Assembly: GCA_015499995.1 (NCBI GenBank)
Contig: JADNRV010000236.1
Span: 1-64,000, forward strand
Direction of reading: 5' to 3'
Source: Flammula alnicola
Taxonomy: Eukaryota; Basidiomycota; Agaricomycetes; Agaricales; Strophariaceae
DNA: 64,000 nt
The notes under the pieces were generated by a model. The model was not told the DNA's origin. It searched no databases and worked only from the letters and a program-made list of their open reading frames with translations. The translations under genes and the position numbers were made by a program. Below, one piece after another: positions 23,131-33,739 of this stretch; within the stretch, counting starts at the first letter, position 1; every line of letters starts with the position of its first letter.

Positions 23131-26100
23131 GACAATGTCATTCCAGGTTTCGACGATCTTCCTCCATCAGATCCACCTGAAGATACCGAAACAGATGATG
23201 AGCCGATTGGCATTGAAACCACTGAAGAAAATCCATTCCTTACCGATGATGATGAGGCTACCATGCAAGATATCCCAATAGCGAGCTCTGACGATTTTCC
23301 TCTTCAAAATAATGAATGGATGTCTGATGACATTCCTCTTCAAAACAACGAAGTGCATCCAACATCCGATGATATACCATTAGCTTCGATATTACGCAAC
23401 TACCCTCGCCGCAATCGTAGCTCGTCGCTTCCAACCCCAATGATGGATGATGATGATGTTATATTGACACCTGGAGCAGAAAGGCGATACCGAATGGGCC
23501 TTATGACCAGTAAACATCTGCAAACGCTGGCACAAAACAAAGTAACAAGATCCGCAAAGGTAGAGGCAGAGTCAGCGAGGGAGGGAAAGGCAAAAGAGAT
23601 ATTCTTCGACGAGATCCTTGGGTCCTTGCATAGAAAGGGCATAACGTTGGCCGAGTTCCTGAAATACATGTTCAATCCCAATACACGGCATATCTTCGAC
23701 TGGAGGTGGCGAGGTTTCTTTCAGCAGAAAGAAACTGTGAAGGAGATCTTCGGTTATTGGACTGCAGCAGGATATAACCAAACGACGCACTCATTTATCA
23801 CAGATTGGATTGTCGAACAAGCGAAGAGAATTGTCGGGCGGGAATCAAAGGCCATTTCTGAGTCGAAGATGTTGAGGAAGACGTCCATGGTGGTTAACGA
23901 AGACTTCTTCTTGGATTACAGCCTGGAGAGCATCACCGCCAAACTTCGCAACCTTGCACCGAGCGCCTTTGCACTCTTTGACACATTTTTGACCACACAA
24001 CGTCAGAAAAAGGAACTAAAAGAGAAGTCGCGTAAGAAACAGGAAATGGTATTTTCGATTTCAATTCCATTATTGCAATGGAAAAAGCTTACATGTTTTC
24101 TTCAGGTTCAAGGCTCGGCCATTCTCGCCTTGTTGAGGACAAAGAGTTGGAGCAACAATTATGCGCAATCTGTCATTGGGACATACTTGATGGCAACTGG
24201 TGCTCAACGCCAGCATTTCACTGTATTCTCTGCCCTCGGTATCAGCATGTCATATAACAGCATCATTGCACGTCCCACTGCAAATCCGCATTCTAAAAAA
24301 CAAGTTATCAGTGACAACGAAACAGAAGACAATACACCAGCCGTAAAAGTCAAAAAGCGCAGGCCACCATCACCAGGGACATTATATCTGCTCTCACAGG
24401 CATGTCGAGAGTCCGCACGCAAGGTTGCCAGATCCAACTTGTTCATAACGGTGTACGACAATGTTAATATGATGATCAAAGTTGCCGAGCAAGTTCTCGG
24501 TCAGAAAAGTATGAAGATTTATACTACAGTTGATGAATAAGGCTTACAATTTTTATAGACGCTCAAGAAAATGGCACATGTGCCACCGTTATACCTCTTT
24601 ACAACATGAGACTAGAAGATATCACATAGGTAAGCTACAATGTAGTGTATGGTACGGTCTAGCGAACACATACAATGTACCGTATGATACGGGGCCAGCG
24701 AATTCGCTGGACAGCATAGAATACATACCAAATTGAGCTATCTACATTGTACCGTATGATATGGGGCCAGCGAATTCACTGGAGCAGGCCACGGCAGTCA
24801 AACTAGGCATCAACGGCACTCGGTAGGTCATCGGCACTAGGTCGGGACCCATGTCAGTGCCATAGGTAGCCGGCACCGGCACTTGATTTGCAACTGGCAG
24901 TTTTTCGGGAGTGGACTGCCTTGAAAAGTGCAGTAATGGAGTGCGTTAGAGTAAATGAATATTAGATGCTGTGGCAACCAAGATAACATTAATACAATTT
25001 GATTGAAAGGCAGGAATACAGGGTTCGGAAAAATTGTTAGGGTGCCGGCAGGTCACCTAGGAGTCAGTACCGGCACCGGCATTGTGCAGAGATGGACGGG
25101 AATGTGCGCGTCTAAATAAATTACTATTATATGCATTTTTGACGAAATGAACACAATGTAAGTTGACTGAACAACTGGGATATAAGCTTCGGAAAATTTA
25201 TTAGGGTGCCGACAGGTCATCTATGAGTCGGCACCGGGACTGGCACTGGGTGTAGATGGACGGGAATGGTGTGCGTCTAAATAAATTACCATTATATGCA
25301 TTTTTGACGAAATGGCCATAATGTGAATGTATTGAAATCCTATGATATAAGCATCGAAAAAATTGCTAGGGTGCCGACAGGTCATCTATGAGTCGGCACT
25401 GGGACCGGCACTGGGTGTAGATGGACGGGAATGGTGCGCGTCTAAATAAATTACCATTATATGCGTTTTTGATGAAATGAACATAATGTAAGTTGACTGA
25501 AAGGCAGGCATACAGGCTTCGGAAAAATTGTTAGGGTGCCGGCAGGTCATCTATGAGTCGGTACCGGTACCGGCACCGGGTATAGATGCACGGGAGTGGT
25601 GCACGTCTAAATAAATTACTATATTATGCGTTTTTGATAAAATGAACATAATGTAAGTTGACTGAAAGGCAGGAATACAGGCTTCGAAAAAATTGCTAGG
25701 GTGCCGGCAGGTCACCTATGAGTCGGTACCGGCACCGGCACTGGGTGTAGATGGACGGGAATGGTGTGCGTCTAAATAAATTACCATTATATGCGTTTTT
25801 GACGAAATGACCATAATGTGAATGTATTGAAATCCTATGATATAAGCATCGGAAAAATTGCTAGGGTGCCGGCAGGTCACCTATGAATCGGCACCGGGAC
25901 TGGCACTGTGCATAGATGGACGGGAATGTGCGCGTCTAAATAAATTACTATTATATGCGCTTTTGACGAAATTAACATAATGTAAGTTGACTGACAAACA
26001 GGAATACATCCTTCGGAAAAATTGTTAGGGTGCCGGCAGGTCACCTATGAGTCGGCACCGGGACCGGCACTGGGTGTAGATGGACGGGAATGGTGTGCGT

Positions 26101-29100
26101 CTAAATAAATTACCATTATATGCGTTTTTGACGAAATGACCATAATGTGAATGTATTGAAATCCTATGATATAAGCATCGGAAAAATTGCTAGGGTGCCG
26201 GCAGGTCACCTATGAGTCGGCACCGGGACCGGCACTGGGTGTAGATGGATGGGAATGGTGCGCGTCTAAATAAATTACTATTATATGCGCTTTTGACGAA
26301 ATGAACATAATGTAAGTTGACTGAAAAACAGGAATACATCCTTCGGAAAAATTGTTAGGGTGCCGGCAGGTCCTCTATGAGTCGGTACTGGCACCGGCAC
26401 CAGGTATAGATGCACGGGAGTGGTGCGCGTCTAAATAAATTACTATATTATGCGTTTTTGACGAAATGAACACAATGTAAGTTGACTGAAAGGCAGGAAT
26501 ACAGGCTTCAGAAAAATTGTTAGGGTGCTGGCAGGTCACCTATGAGTCGATTCCGGCACCGGCACAGGGTTTAGATGCATGGGAGTGATGTGCGTCTAAA
26601 TTATATGCATTTTCAACGAAATCAGTTGACTGAAAGACTGGAATATAAGCTTTGGAAAATTTGTGAAGGTGCTGGCAGGTCACCTATGAGTCAGCATCAG
26701 GACCAGGACTAGGAAGAGATAGACAGGAATGGTGTGCGTCTAAACAAATTAACATTGTATGTGTTTTTGATGAAATGACCATTATGTGAGTTAATTGAAA
26801 TGCTGGAATATAAGCTTGGTTTTATCAATCTTCAAATTGAGTTATGTTCGCATCATTTTGGTCAGTCATTTTGGTTGCAGATCCAAGGGGATGGGCATGA
26901 GGACAACATTCCGTGAGACATATGGCCTCTTTCTACACTGGAATAACAGATAGGAATCAGAACTTACAGTCATGGATCATAGACCATTGTTTCAATTAGA
27001 ATATCCAAGATGGATTCTCTCTCCTCAAACTCTGTAGGATCTTCAGAAGCCACTAGCTTTGGGAGAGATGTGACACCATAATACTATACATTAGCCTCTT
27101 TGTCAGTTGTATCCTTCATAAGTGCAGCCTGCAGAGCATTATATTGGTCCTTGCTTTTGAACAGGTTTAACTTGACAAATTTTGAAACATGAAATAGATG
27201 CATGCAATCTCTCTAAGATGGGATATCATTTCAGCCACAGTGTACAGAGAATAATAGTGAGCATTCTTGTCTTTGGCCAGAAAGGCATTTAATAGGATTG
27301 TGAGCAATGAGGAAGCATGGATAATTGTACCCTTTTTATATGCAAATCTCGTATACCCACCAATACAATTCAAGACATGGTTAGCTGAAGTAAAAATTTC
27401 TCCAAAGCTTATATCCCAGCATTTCAATCAACTCACATTATGGTCATTTCATGGAAAACACATACAATGTTAATTTGTTTAGACGCACACCATTCCTGTG
27501 TATCTCTTCCCAGTCCTGGGCCTAATACTGACTGATAGGTGACCTGCCAGCACCTTAACAAAATTTCCAAAGCTTATATTCCAGTCTTTCAGTCAACTGA
27601 TTTCGTCGAAAATGCATATAATGGTAATTTATTTAGACATGCACCATTCCCGTCCATCTACACCCAGTGCCGGTCCCGGTGCTGACTCAGAGGTGACCTG
27701 CCGGCACCTTAACAATTTTTTCAAAGCCTATAGTCCAGCATTTTAATCAACTCACATTATGCTCATTTCATCGAAAATGCATATAACATTAATTTATTTA
27801 GATGTGCACCATTCCCGTCCACCTCTGCCGAGTCCTGGTGCCGATGCCGACTCATAGGTGACCTGTCAGCACCCTAACAATTTTTCCGAAGCTTATATCC
27901 CAGCATTTCAATCCATTCACATTATGGTCATTTCGTCAAAAACGCATATAATGGTAATTTATTTAGACGCACACCATTCCCGTCCATCTACACCCAGTGC
28001 CGGTCCCGGTGCCGACTTATAGGTGACCTGCCGGCACCCTAACAATTTTTCCGAAGGATGTATTCCTGTTTTTCAGTCAACTTACATTATGTTAATTTCG
28101 TCAAAAGCGCATATAATAGTAATTTATTTAGACGCGCACATTCCCGTCCATCTATGCACAGTGCCGGTCCCGGTGCCGATTCATAGGTGACCTGCCGGCA
28201 CCCTAGCAATTTTTCCGATGCTTATATCATAGGATTTCAATACATTCACATTATGGTCATTTCATCAAAAACACATATAATGGTAATTTATTTAGACGCG
28301 CACCATTTCTGTCCATCTACACCCAGTGCCAGTCCCGGTGCCCACTCATAGGTGACCTGCCAGTACCCTAGCAAATTTTCCGATGCTTATATCATATGAT
28401 TTCAATCCATTCACATTATGGTCATTTCGTCAAAAACGCATATAATGGTAATTTATTTAGACGCACACCATTCCCGTCCATCTACACCCAGTGCCGGTGC
28501 CGGTACCGACTCATAGGTGACCTGCCGGCACCCTAGCAATTTTTTCGAAGCCTGTATTCCTGCCTTTCAGTCAACTTACATTATGTTCATTTTATCAAAA
28601 ACGCATAATATAGTAATTTATTTAGACGTGCACCACTCCCGTGCATCTATACCCGGTGCCGGTACCGGTACCGACTCATAGATGACCTGCCGGCACCCTA
28701 ACAATTTTTCCGAAGGATGTATTCCTGTTTTTCAGTCAACTTACATTATGTTAATTTCGTCAAAAGCGCATATAATAGTAATTTATTTAGACGCACACCA
28801 TTCCCGTCCATCTACACCCAGTGCCGGTCCTGGTGCCGACTCATAGGTGACCTGCCGGCACCCTAACAATTTTTCCGAACCCTGTATTCCTGCCTTTCAA
28901 TCAAATTGTATTAATGTTATCTTGGTTGCCACAGCATCTAATATTAATTTACTCTAACGCACTCCATTACTGCACTTTTCAAGGCAGTCCACTCCCGAAA
29001 AACTGCCAGTTGCATATCAAGTGCCGGTGCCGGCTACCTATGGCACCGACATGGGTCCCGACCTAGTGCCGGTGACCTACCAAGTGCCGTTGACCCCCAG

Positions 29101-32100
29101 TTTGACTGCCGTGGCCTGCTCCAGCAAATTCGCTGGCCCCGTATGATTCGGTACAATGTAGATAGCTCAATTTGGTATGTATTCTATGCTGTCCAGCGAA
29201 TTCGCTGGCCCCGTATCATATGGTACATTGTATGCGTTTGCTAGACCGTATCATACACTACATTGTAGCTTACCTATGTGAAGATATCAAGACCAAGCAT
29301 CTAGACGACGGAGTAATGAATGCACCGCCATTAAAGCTCGAGAATCTTCTACTGACCGAGGACGAGTCCAAATTGATGGACAATGCACTTGTTCATACCG
29401 TCTTATCGGTGATCGTGCGCTACGGAGGCGATGAATTCAAACATTGGAAAGAAGAGCTCGAGAAGGACGTACCAAAAAGCTCCGAGACGATTGCGATTCA
29501 CAAAACCACCCTTCACCCACTGCCATCAATGGAAATTGACGAAAACACAATCACTGGCAACATCCAGATCATAGAGGAAATCAATGCCGAACTAAAGCTT
29601 AATCCTGAAAATCCTGAATACCAGAAATACATCAAATTCATCGCTGGAGACCAACTTACTATTGCACGACAACGCGCAATCACTGGTATTCGACTGGGAC
29701 ACGAGGTTGGGCTGAACATGTGGAAACATTTTGTGTTAGTGACGGGTTTATTCCACGCAAAGATCGCAGATACGCACGGGACACTTCTCACCCACTTTGG
29801 CGTATCATCGGTGCGAAGTCCAGGCAGTTTGGCGTGGCACAACACATGCCTGGAGCGGATTCCGATTGTCTTGACATCTTTGCCGTCATTCCGGATTTGC
29901 AGAGACTTGATCATGATTTCACTTTATGCCCGGATTCTACACTGCCTGCTCTTGGTTTCGGGGGAGGAGTCTCTGGAAGATTATGCGAGGAATGCCAAAT
30001 CATGGGCAACAATGAAGAGTCACGCAAAGGAAATCCTCGCCAAGTTTGCAAACGCAGATCGTGTGCAAGAGCTTCGAGAGCTGAGAATTGCGGCAGAGAA
30101 AAGGGTGGAGGCGGATGAACAGGCAAAAGCAAAACGTAAAAAGGCGGACGCTGCAAAAGGCGTGAGCAACGTCGATGTATCAATCACAGAGACTTTACCT
30201 GCTGAGCTCCAGGGCGATATGGTCTTCGAAAACGGCTGCTTGTTCTTGCAGGATGCACTGCTCACCCGGTTGTTTGCAGATGCTGTCCAGTCAGGCGATT
30301 CGGGGCTTGCGATACTGGTACTAAAACAATGGTCGTTTAGCTATCGAGGAAATGGTCGCATGAAATATGCACACGAGATGCTCCACCTCTTGCACAATTT
30401 GATCAATGTCTGGACAAAGGAAATACGGTACGTTCTATGAGAAAATTGATATCAGTGCCGAGGTCTTTACCCTCCCCCCCTTATTCCTGGTGGACTCCGG
30501 ATGGACTCCGGCGGAGTGGAACAGTCCATATGGAGTCCAGGTGGACTATTTTTTGGCTGAGACCCCAGCCAAATTTTATTCCGGACTCCTGGTGGAGTCC
30601 AGATGGAGTCCGGACAAACTCCAGAGACTCCATGCGGAGTCCCAGGAGTCCACTGGTTTTATAGTGGAACAGGAGTCCCAGGAGTTCAGATGGAGTCCAA
30701 CAGGAGTCCAGGTGGTCCAACAGGAGTCTGGTGGTTTCCTTTTTTGGACATACTGTTATTTTTAGCAACTATATAAAAATTACATATTATTACATAAAAT
30801 GACATCAAAGTGGCACTGTTGGATCTATTTGTAATCAACAAATTCCATATTTAGCAAGCACAATTTTTAAAAGACTCGTGTTCGGTCGAGTATTTTGTGT
30901 TTTTCTCACCAACCGAAGCATCTATTAATAGGATTTTTGCATATTTAGGGTTTTGGAAGCAGGCTCTATAACTACCTTTTTTGGCAAAAAGTTCCCACGG
31001 TCCTGGGACCAGCCAAATAAAGCAATATATCATGCTGACATAATCTGGTGAGAATCTCCTTAAATTTCTGAATCTGATGGTACTCCACTTGACCCTGAAT
31101 CTTGTGACATTAGTCACAAAATTGATAGATATATTAGAGAAAGAGAGGTATATAGGGCGCTTTTTGTGCTTGGTTAGACAAGGTTCTCTGGTGTAGTGGT
31201 TAAATGGTTTGTTCTGATAGCTCTCTGGTAGCTCTGGGTTCAATTACTGCTTAATGCAAACTTTTTGATGATATTTTTTTTCTGAGTTTTGTCTAAGTCC
31301 ACCAGTTGACGTTGCGTCATTTGTGGACGAGTCCATCCGGAGTTTATATGGAGTCCATGTGGATTCCACCGGACTCCATGTGGACTCCATGTGGACTCCA
31401 CCAGACTCTATGTGGAGTCCAGGTAGAGTCCATATGGACTCCACTTCTTCATAGTGGACTCCACCAGACTCCATGTGGAGTCCATCAGGAGTCCATCTGG
31501 ACTCCGCCAATTTTATGCGGAGTTCGTGGAGTCCACCAGGAATAGGTGGAGGAGGGTAAAGTACTGTCAGTGCCTTATAAACATTTACAGGAAAGTTGTT
31601 ACCGAAAATTGGCTCCTCAATCCGACAGGAAGGGCAAACACTTTTGTGGAAATTGATCTCATACAAGAACATCTGAATTTTTGGATCAAGGTAAGTATAC
31701 CTATGCGTCACAATTGAATAAACTCACTCACTATGATTGAAGAGAGTTTATAAAGCCGAAGGAGGCGGTCATTCTTGGGATTGGCTTGCATTGGTCTCGC
31801 CGTGTGTCGAAATTTTGCGGAAACTGTCAACAAAGATCAATCACGAACTCGGAACAGAGCAAGGGTCGAAACATACCATCCCAGATCTCCAGAAGGACAT
31901 AACTCACCTGATGAGTGTTCTCAAGGAACACGATGTGTATGAGATCATTCCTGGTCGCATTGTGGATGCACAGGATCGTGCCGTTCCTGACGTTATCTCG
32001 GTCGGAATCGCCCAATTGTCGCACGGAAATTCGACCAACCCTATCACGGAATTCAATCAGCAATTTAACCGTCTGCGAGAGCGACGAAAGCTCACCCCAA

Positions 32101-32444
32101 TAACGGATGAACTCGATTTTGACCTGCCAGAATCTACACGTGAAGAAGGTATCGCACTTGTGGAAGTAGTGGTGGATTCTACAGGACTGTTAGATGAAGA
32201 AAATGGCGGTGAAGAACGACAAAGCTCACCGTCCGACGAGGACTCAGAAAATAGAGACACCGATTCAGAGCAAGATCAAGAGATCAATCCTGAAATGGAA
32301 GCATTGTTTATGGAATCGCCAACACTGGAATGTGTTGATGAAGATGATGTCGCATTGGACATGGATGGCTGGGAACTGGACCCGGAATCAGAGGACGAGA
32401 TGAGTGAGGATAGCGAGGGAGAAGATGGTTTTGATTTTGAGTGA
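23131..32444 (+). CDS. DUF6589-type protein gene, 4 introns visible, interrupted by FB2
   Basis: Exons approximately 23131-24048, 24106-24508, 24559-24623 / 29289-30427, 31591-31690 and 31743-32444. Introns begin GTATTT, GTATGA, GTACGT and GTAAGT and end in AG. The N-part is acidic, then helical (ITLAEFLKYMFNPNTRHIFD). The conserved core has VYDNVNMM, QENGTCATVIPLYN, HPLPSMEIDENTITGN, AGDQLTIARQRAITGIRLGH, LFHAKIADTHG, LPSFRICRDL and TENWLLNPTGR...FVEIDLIQEHLN. The tail is very acidic. These match the fungal DUF6589 family as I know it; its function is not established. The Asp in VYDN, the Asp in AGDQ and a late Glu in IQEHLN would suit an RNase H-like (DDE) fold, which is speculative. Start codon unresolved (first in-frame ATG 23263). 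FB2 disrupts exon 3, leaving a 9-base duplication. Confidence 0.75.
24961..26800 (-). repeat. FB2 left arm: ~165-bp satellite, about 11 copies
   Basis: Units carry GGTGCCGGCAGGTCACCTAT, GAGTCGGCACCGGGACCGGC, GATGGACGGGAATGGTG and CGTCTAAATAAATTACCATT. They are homologous to the FB1 unit (complementary strand), but GCCGAT words are replaced by GCCGGT. Confidence 0.85.
26890..27430 (-). pseudogene. FB2 centre: decayed unknown gene, homologous to FB1 centre
   Basis: Minus-strand open stretches read ISFGEIFTSANHVLNCIGGY...TRFAYKKGTIIHASSL...LREIACIYFMFQNL. After a frameshift they continue as KFVKLNLFKSKDQYNALQAA, then YYGVTSLPKLVASEDPTEFE and ERESILDILIETMVYDP. Stops lie between them. The ANHVL..IG.YTRFA..KG.IIH segment recurs in the FB1 centre. 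It is best explained as the residue of an ORF of the autonomous parent. I cannot name the family and see no catalytic motif. Confidence 0.5.
27431..28950 (+). repeat. FB2 right arm: inverted ~165-bp satellite, about 9 copies
   Basis: Complement of the left array, for example ACTCATAGGTGACCTGCCGG and TTTATTTAGACGCACACCAT repeated at ~165-base spacing. Confidence 0.85.
30428..31590 (+). other. DUF6589 intron enlarged by MITE 2
   Basis: Donor GTACGTTCTATG and acceptor TTTACAG give KEIR/KVVTENWLL across the junction, the expected family sequence. Without MITE 2 and its duplicated TCAGTGCC the intron would be about 48 bases, like its neighbours. Confidence 0.75.
30460..31566 (+). mobile_element. 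hAT-type MITE 2, 1107 bp, inside a DUF6589 intron
   Basis: Flanked by TCAGTGCC (30452-30459, 31567-31574). Ends GAGGTCTTTACC and GGTAAAGTACTG as in MITE 1. The same core and tRNA-like module are present (box A 31189-31199, box B 31237-31247, T5 at 31262-31266). It differs from MITE 1 by a handful of substitutions and small indels near the right words. Confidence 0.85.
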
Positions 32445-32668
32445 GAACGGCGTTCGGTGTTTGGCGTGGCTTCACGTCAAACGTTAAGCTTCTTTGTTCT
32501 CGCGCACGGGCCTGTCAACGATGACGAACGAAGTCAAACTTAATTTTTTGAAAAAAGTTTGTTTACTCTAATCAACTTAAAATCGAAAAACAATCCCTTT
32601 TTGTATACCCAATTTTGACACCTTTTTTTGACCTTCAGCTACTTTTTTCACTAAGTACCGACAACAGG
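32445..32668. repeat. 3' flank of DUF6589 and inner part of right inverted repeat
   Basis: After the DUF6589 stop comes an AT-rich stretch. GTATACCCAATTTTGACACC (from 32603) is the complement of the left-end AAATTGGGTATACA block. The MITE at 32669 cuts the repeat. Confidence 0.5.
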
Positions 32669-33501
32669 GAGTGGTACCTACCATTTATATGATAAATCTT
32701 AAACAAATGCCAGCACAGTCATCTGTATCCTCCCAAGTGTAGTTATGAAATGAAATGCCTAGACAAATGAAATGAAATATATTTCATTTCTTTCCAGAGA
32801 ATATATCATAACTGGTAGAAAGATATTTCATAACTGTCTAGCTACTTATTTTATGCCTATGTGGCGAGTTTTTCATACTTTTTCCTGTGATATTTCATAA
32901 CTTCCTGACTATTTCATTTTATATCTTTCTGGCAATAATTTCATAACTGTCCTATTAATCTATTTCATTATTTCTAAACAACTGATTACTGATTAAATAA
33001 GTAAAATAAACATGTTTTAATGCAATATTGTCTGCACTTGTCTGCAGGGGGTGCTAGACTGATTTCTAAATAACTTTCAATTTGAGGCCATAATCTGATA
33101 AGAGTATGGGTGGAGGAGCAAGGAAAAGGCAATTTCTAAGTTTCCCATCAATTACATAATCCAGTCACATGCTCTATAAAGTATTTAATTATCTATGATA
33201 AATAAAATAGACTGATAGGGAATTATGAAAAAGTTGTCCTATAGATATGAAATGAAATAGCCAGGAAGTTATGAAATATTGCAAGGAAAAGTTATGAAAA
33301 AGTTGCCACAGATATAAAATAAGTAGCTAGACAGTTATGAAATATCTCCCTACCAGTCATGATATATTCTCTGGTAAGAAATGAAATATATTTCATTTCA
33401 TTTGTCTAGGCATTTCATTTCATAACTACACTTGGGAGGATACAGATGACTGTGCTGGCATTTGTTTAAGGTATATCATAAAGGGTGGTAGGTACTAGTG
33501 C
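32669..33501. mobile_element. 833-bp foldback MITE, copy 2
   Basis: Flanked by AACAGG (32663-32668, 33502-33507), different from the duplication of copy 1, so the two inserted independently. Sequence, length and orientation match copy 1 as far as I can read, which implies recent activity. Confidence 0.85.
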
Positions 33502-33507
33502 AACAGG

Positions 33508-33680
33508 ATTTGGCGGGCTCAGCCAAAAGAGGCCCGAAATGGACCAGCCGGCTTCGCCAGTTGTCGAGTTTACTCTCACAAACCACGTGCACCTTAGTCT
33601 CACGTGTGGCGAAGCCAGATGGGGACGAGCCTAACTGGACTGAGACGCGAGGACGCGTCTGGTCACATGACTGCATGGTC
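33508..33680 (-). repeat. Outer part of the right inverted repeat of the RecQ-DUF6589 unit
   Basis: On the minus strand it shows GGTCCATTTCGGGCC and CTCTTTTGGCTGAGCCCGCC, matching the left end. A CATGTGAC...GTCATGTGAC hairpin lies just outside (about 33661-33685), at the position where the left end has GATTTGCGACATGCATGTCG. Confidence 0.5.
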
Positions 33681-33739
33681 ACATGCCCATGTTGAACTTC
33701 AAATGTTTAACATTCGACTTAGCTGACTTAGCTTCATCC

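Larger units (their letters stand above)
24624..29279. mobile_element. FB2: 4.66-kb giant palindromic element, sister of FB1
   Basis: Flanked by GAAGATATC (24615-24623, 29280-29288), a 9-bp duplication inside a DUF6589 exon. Ends ACATAGGTAAGCTACAATGT are perfect inverted repeats for over 30 bases. AGCGAAC and CCAGCGAATTCGCTGG blocks parallel those of FB1. Left array about 24961-26800, centre 26801-27430, right array 27431-28950. Same superfamily as FB1 (Mutator-like by target duplication), but its satellites face the opposite way relative to the terminal repeats. Confidence 0.85.
19232..33680. mobile_element. Candidate RecQ-DUF6589 mobile unit with long degenerate inverted repeats
   Basis: A RecQ-like gene (minus) and a DUF6589-type gene (plus) diverge from a shared promoter. 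Outside both genes lie matching inverted sequences. The left end has ATTTCGGGCC..TTTTGGGTGA, CCGCCAATC and CTCAAATTGGGTATACA (about 19355-19470). The right end, read on the minus strand, has ATTTCGGGCCTCTTTTGGCT, CCGCCAAATC and CAAAATTGGGTATACA (33545 down to 32603). The match extends outward to GTAGACTCGCCAGCCAGTCA versus TTAGGCTCGTCCCCATCTGG. Each end carries a MITE inside its repeat. Exact termini and a target duplication were not found. That this is a transposon is inference. Confidence 0.5.
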
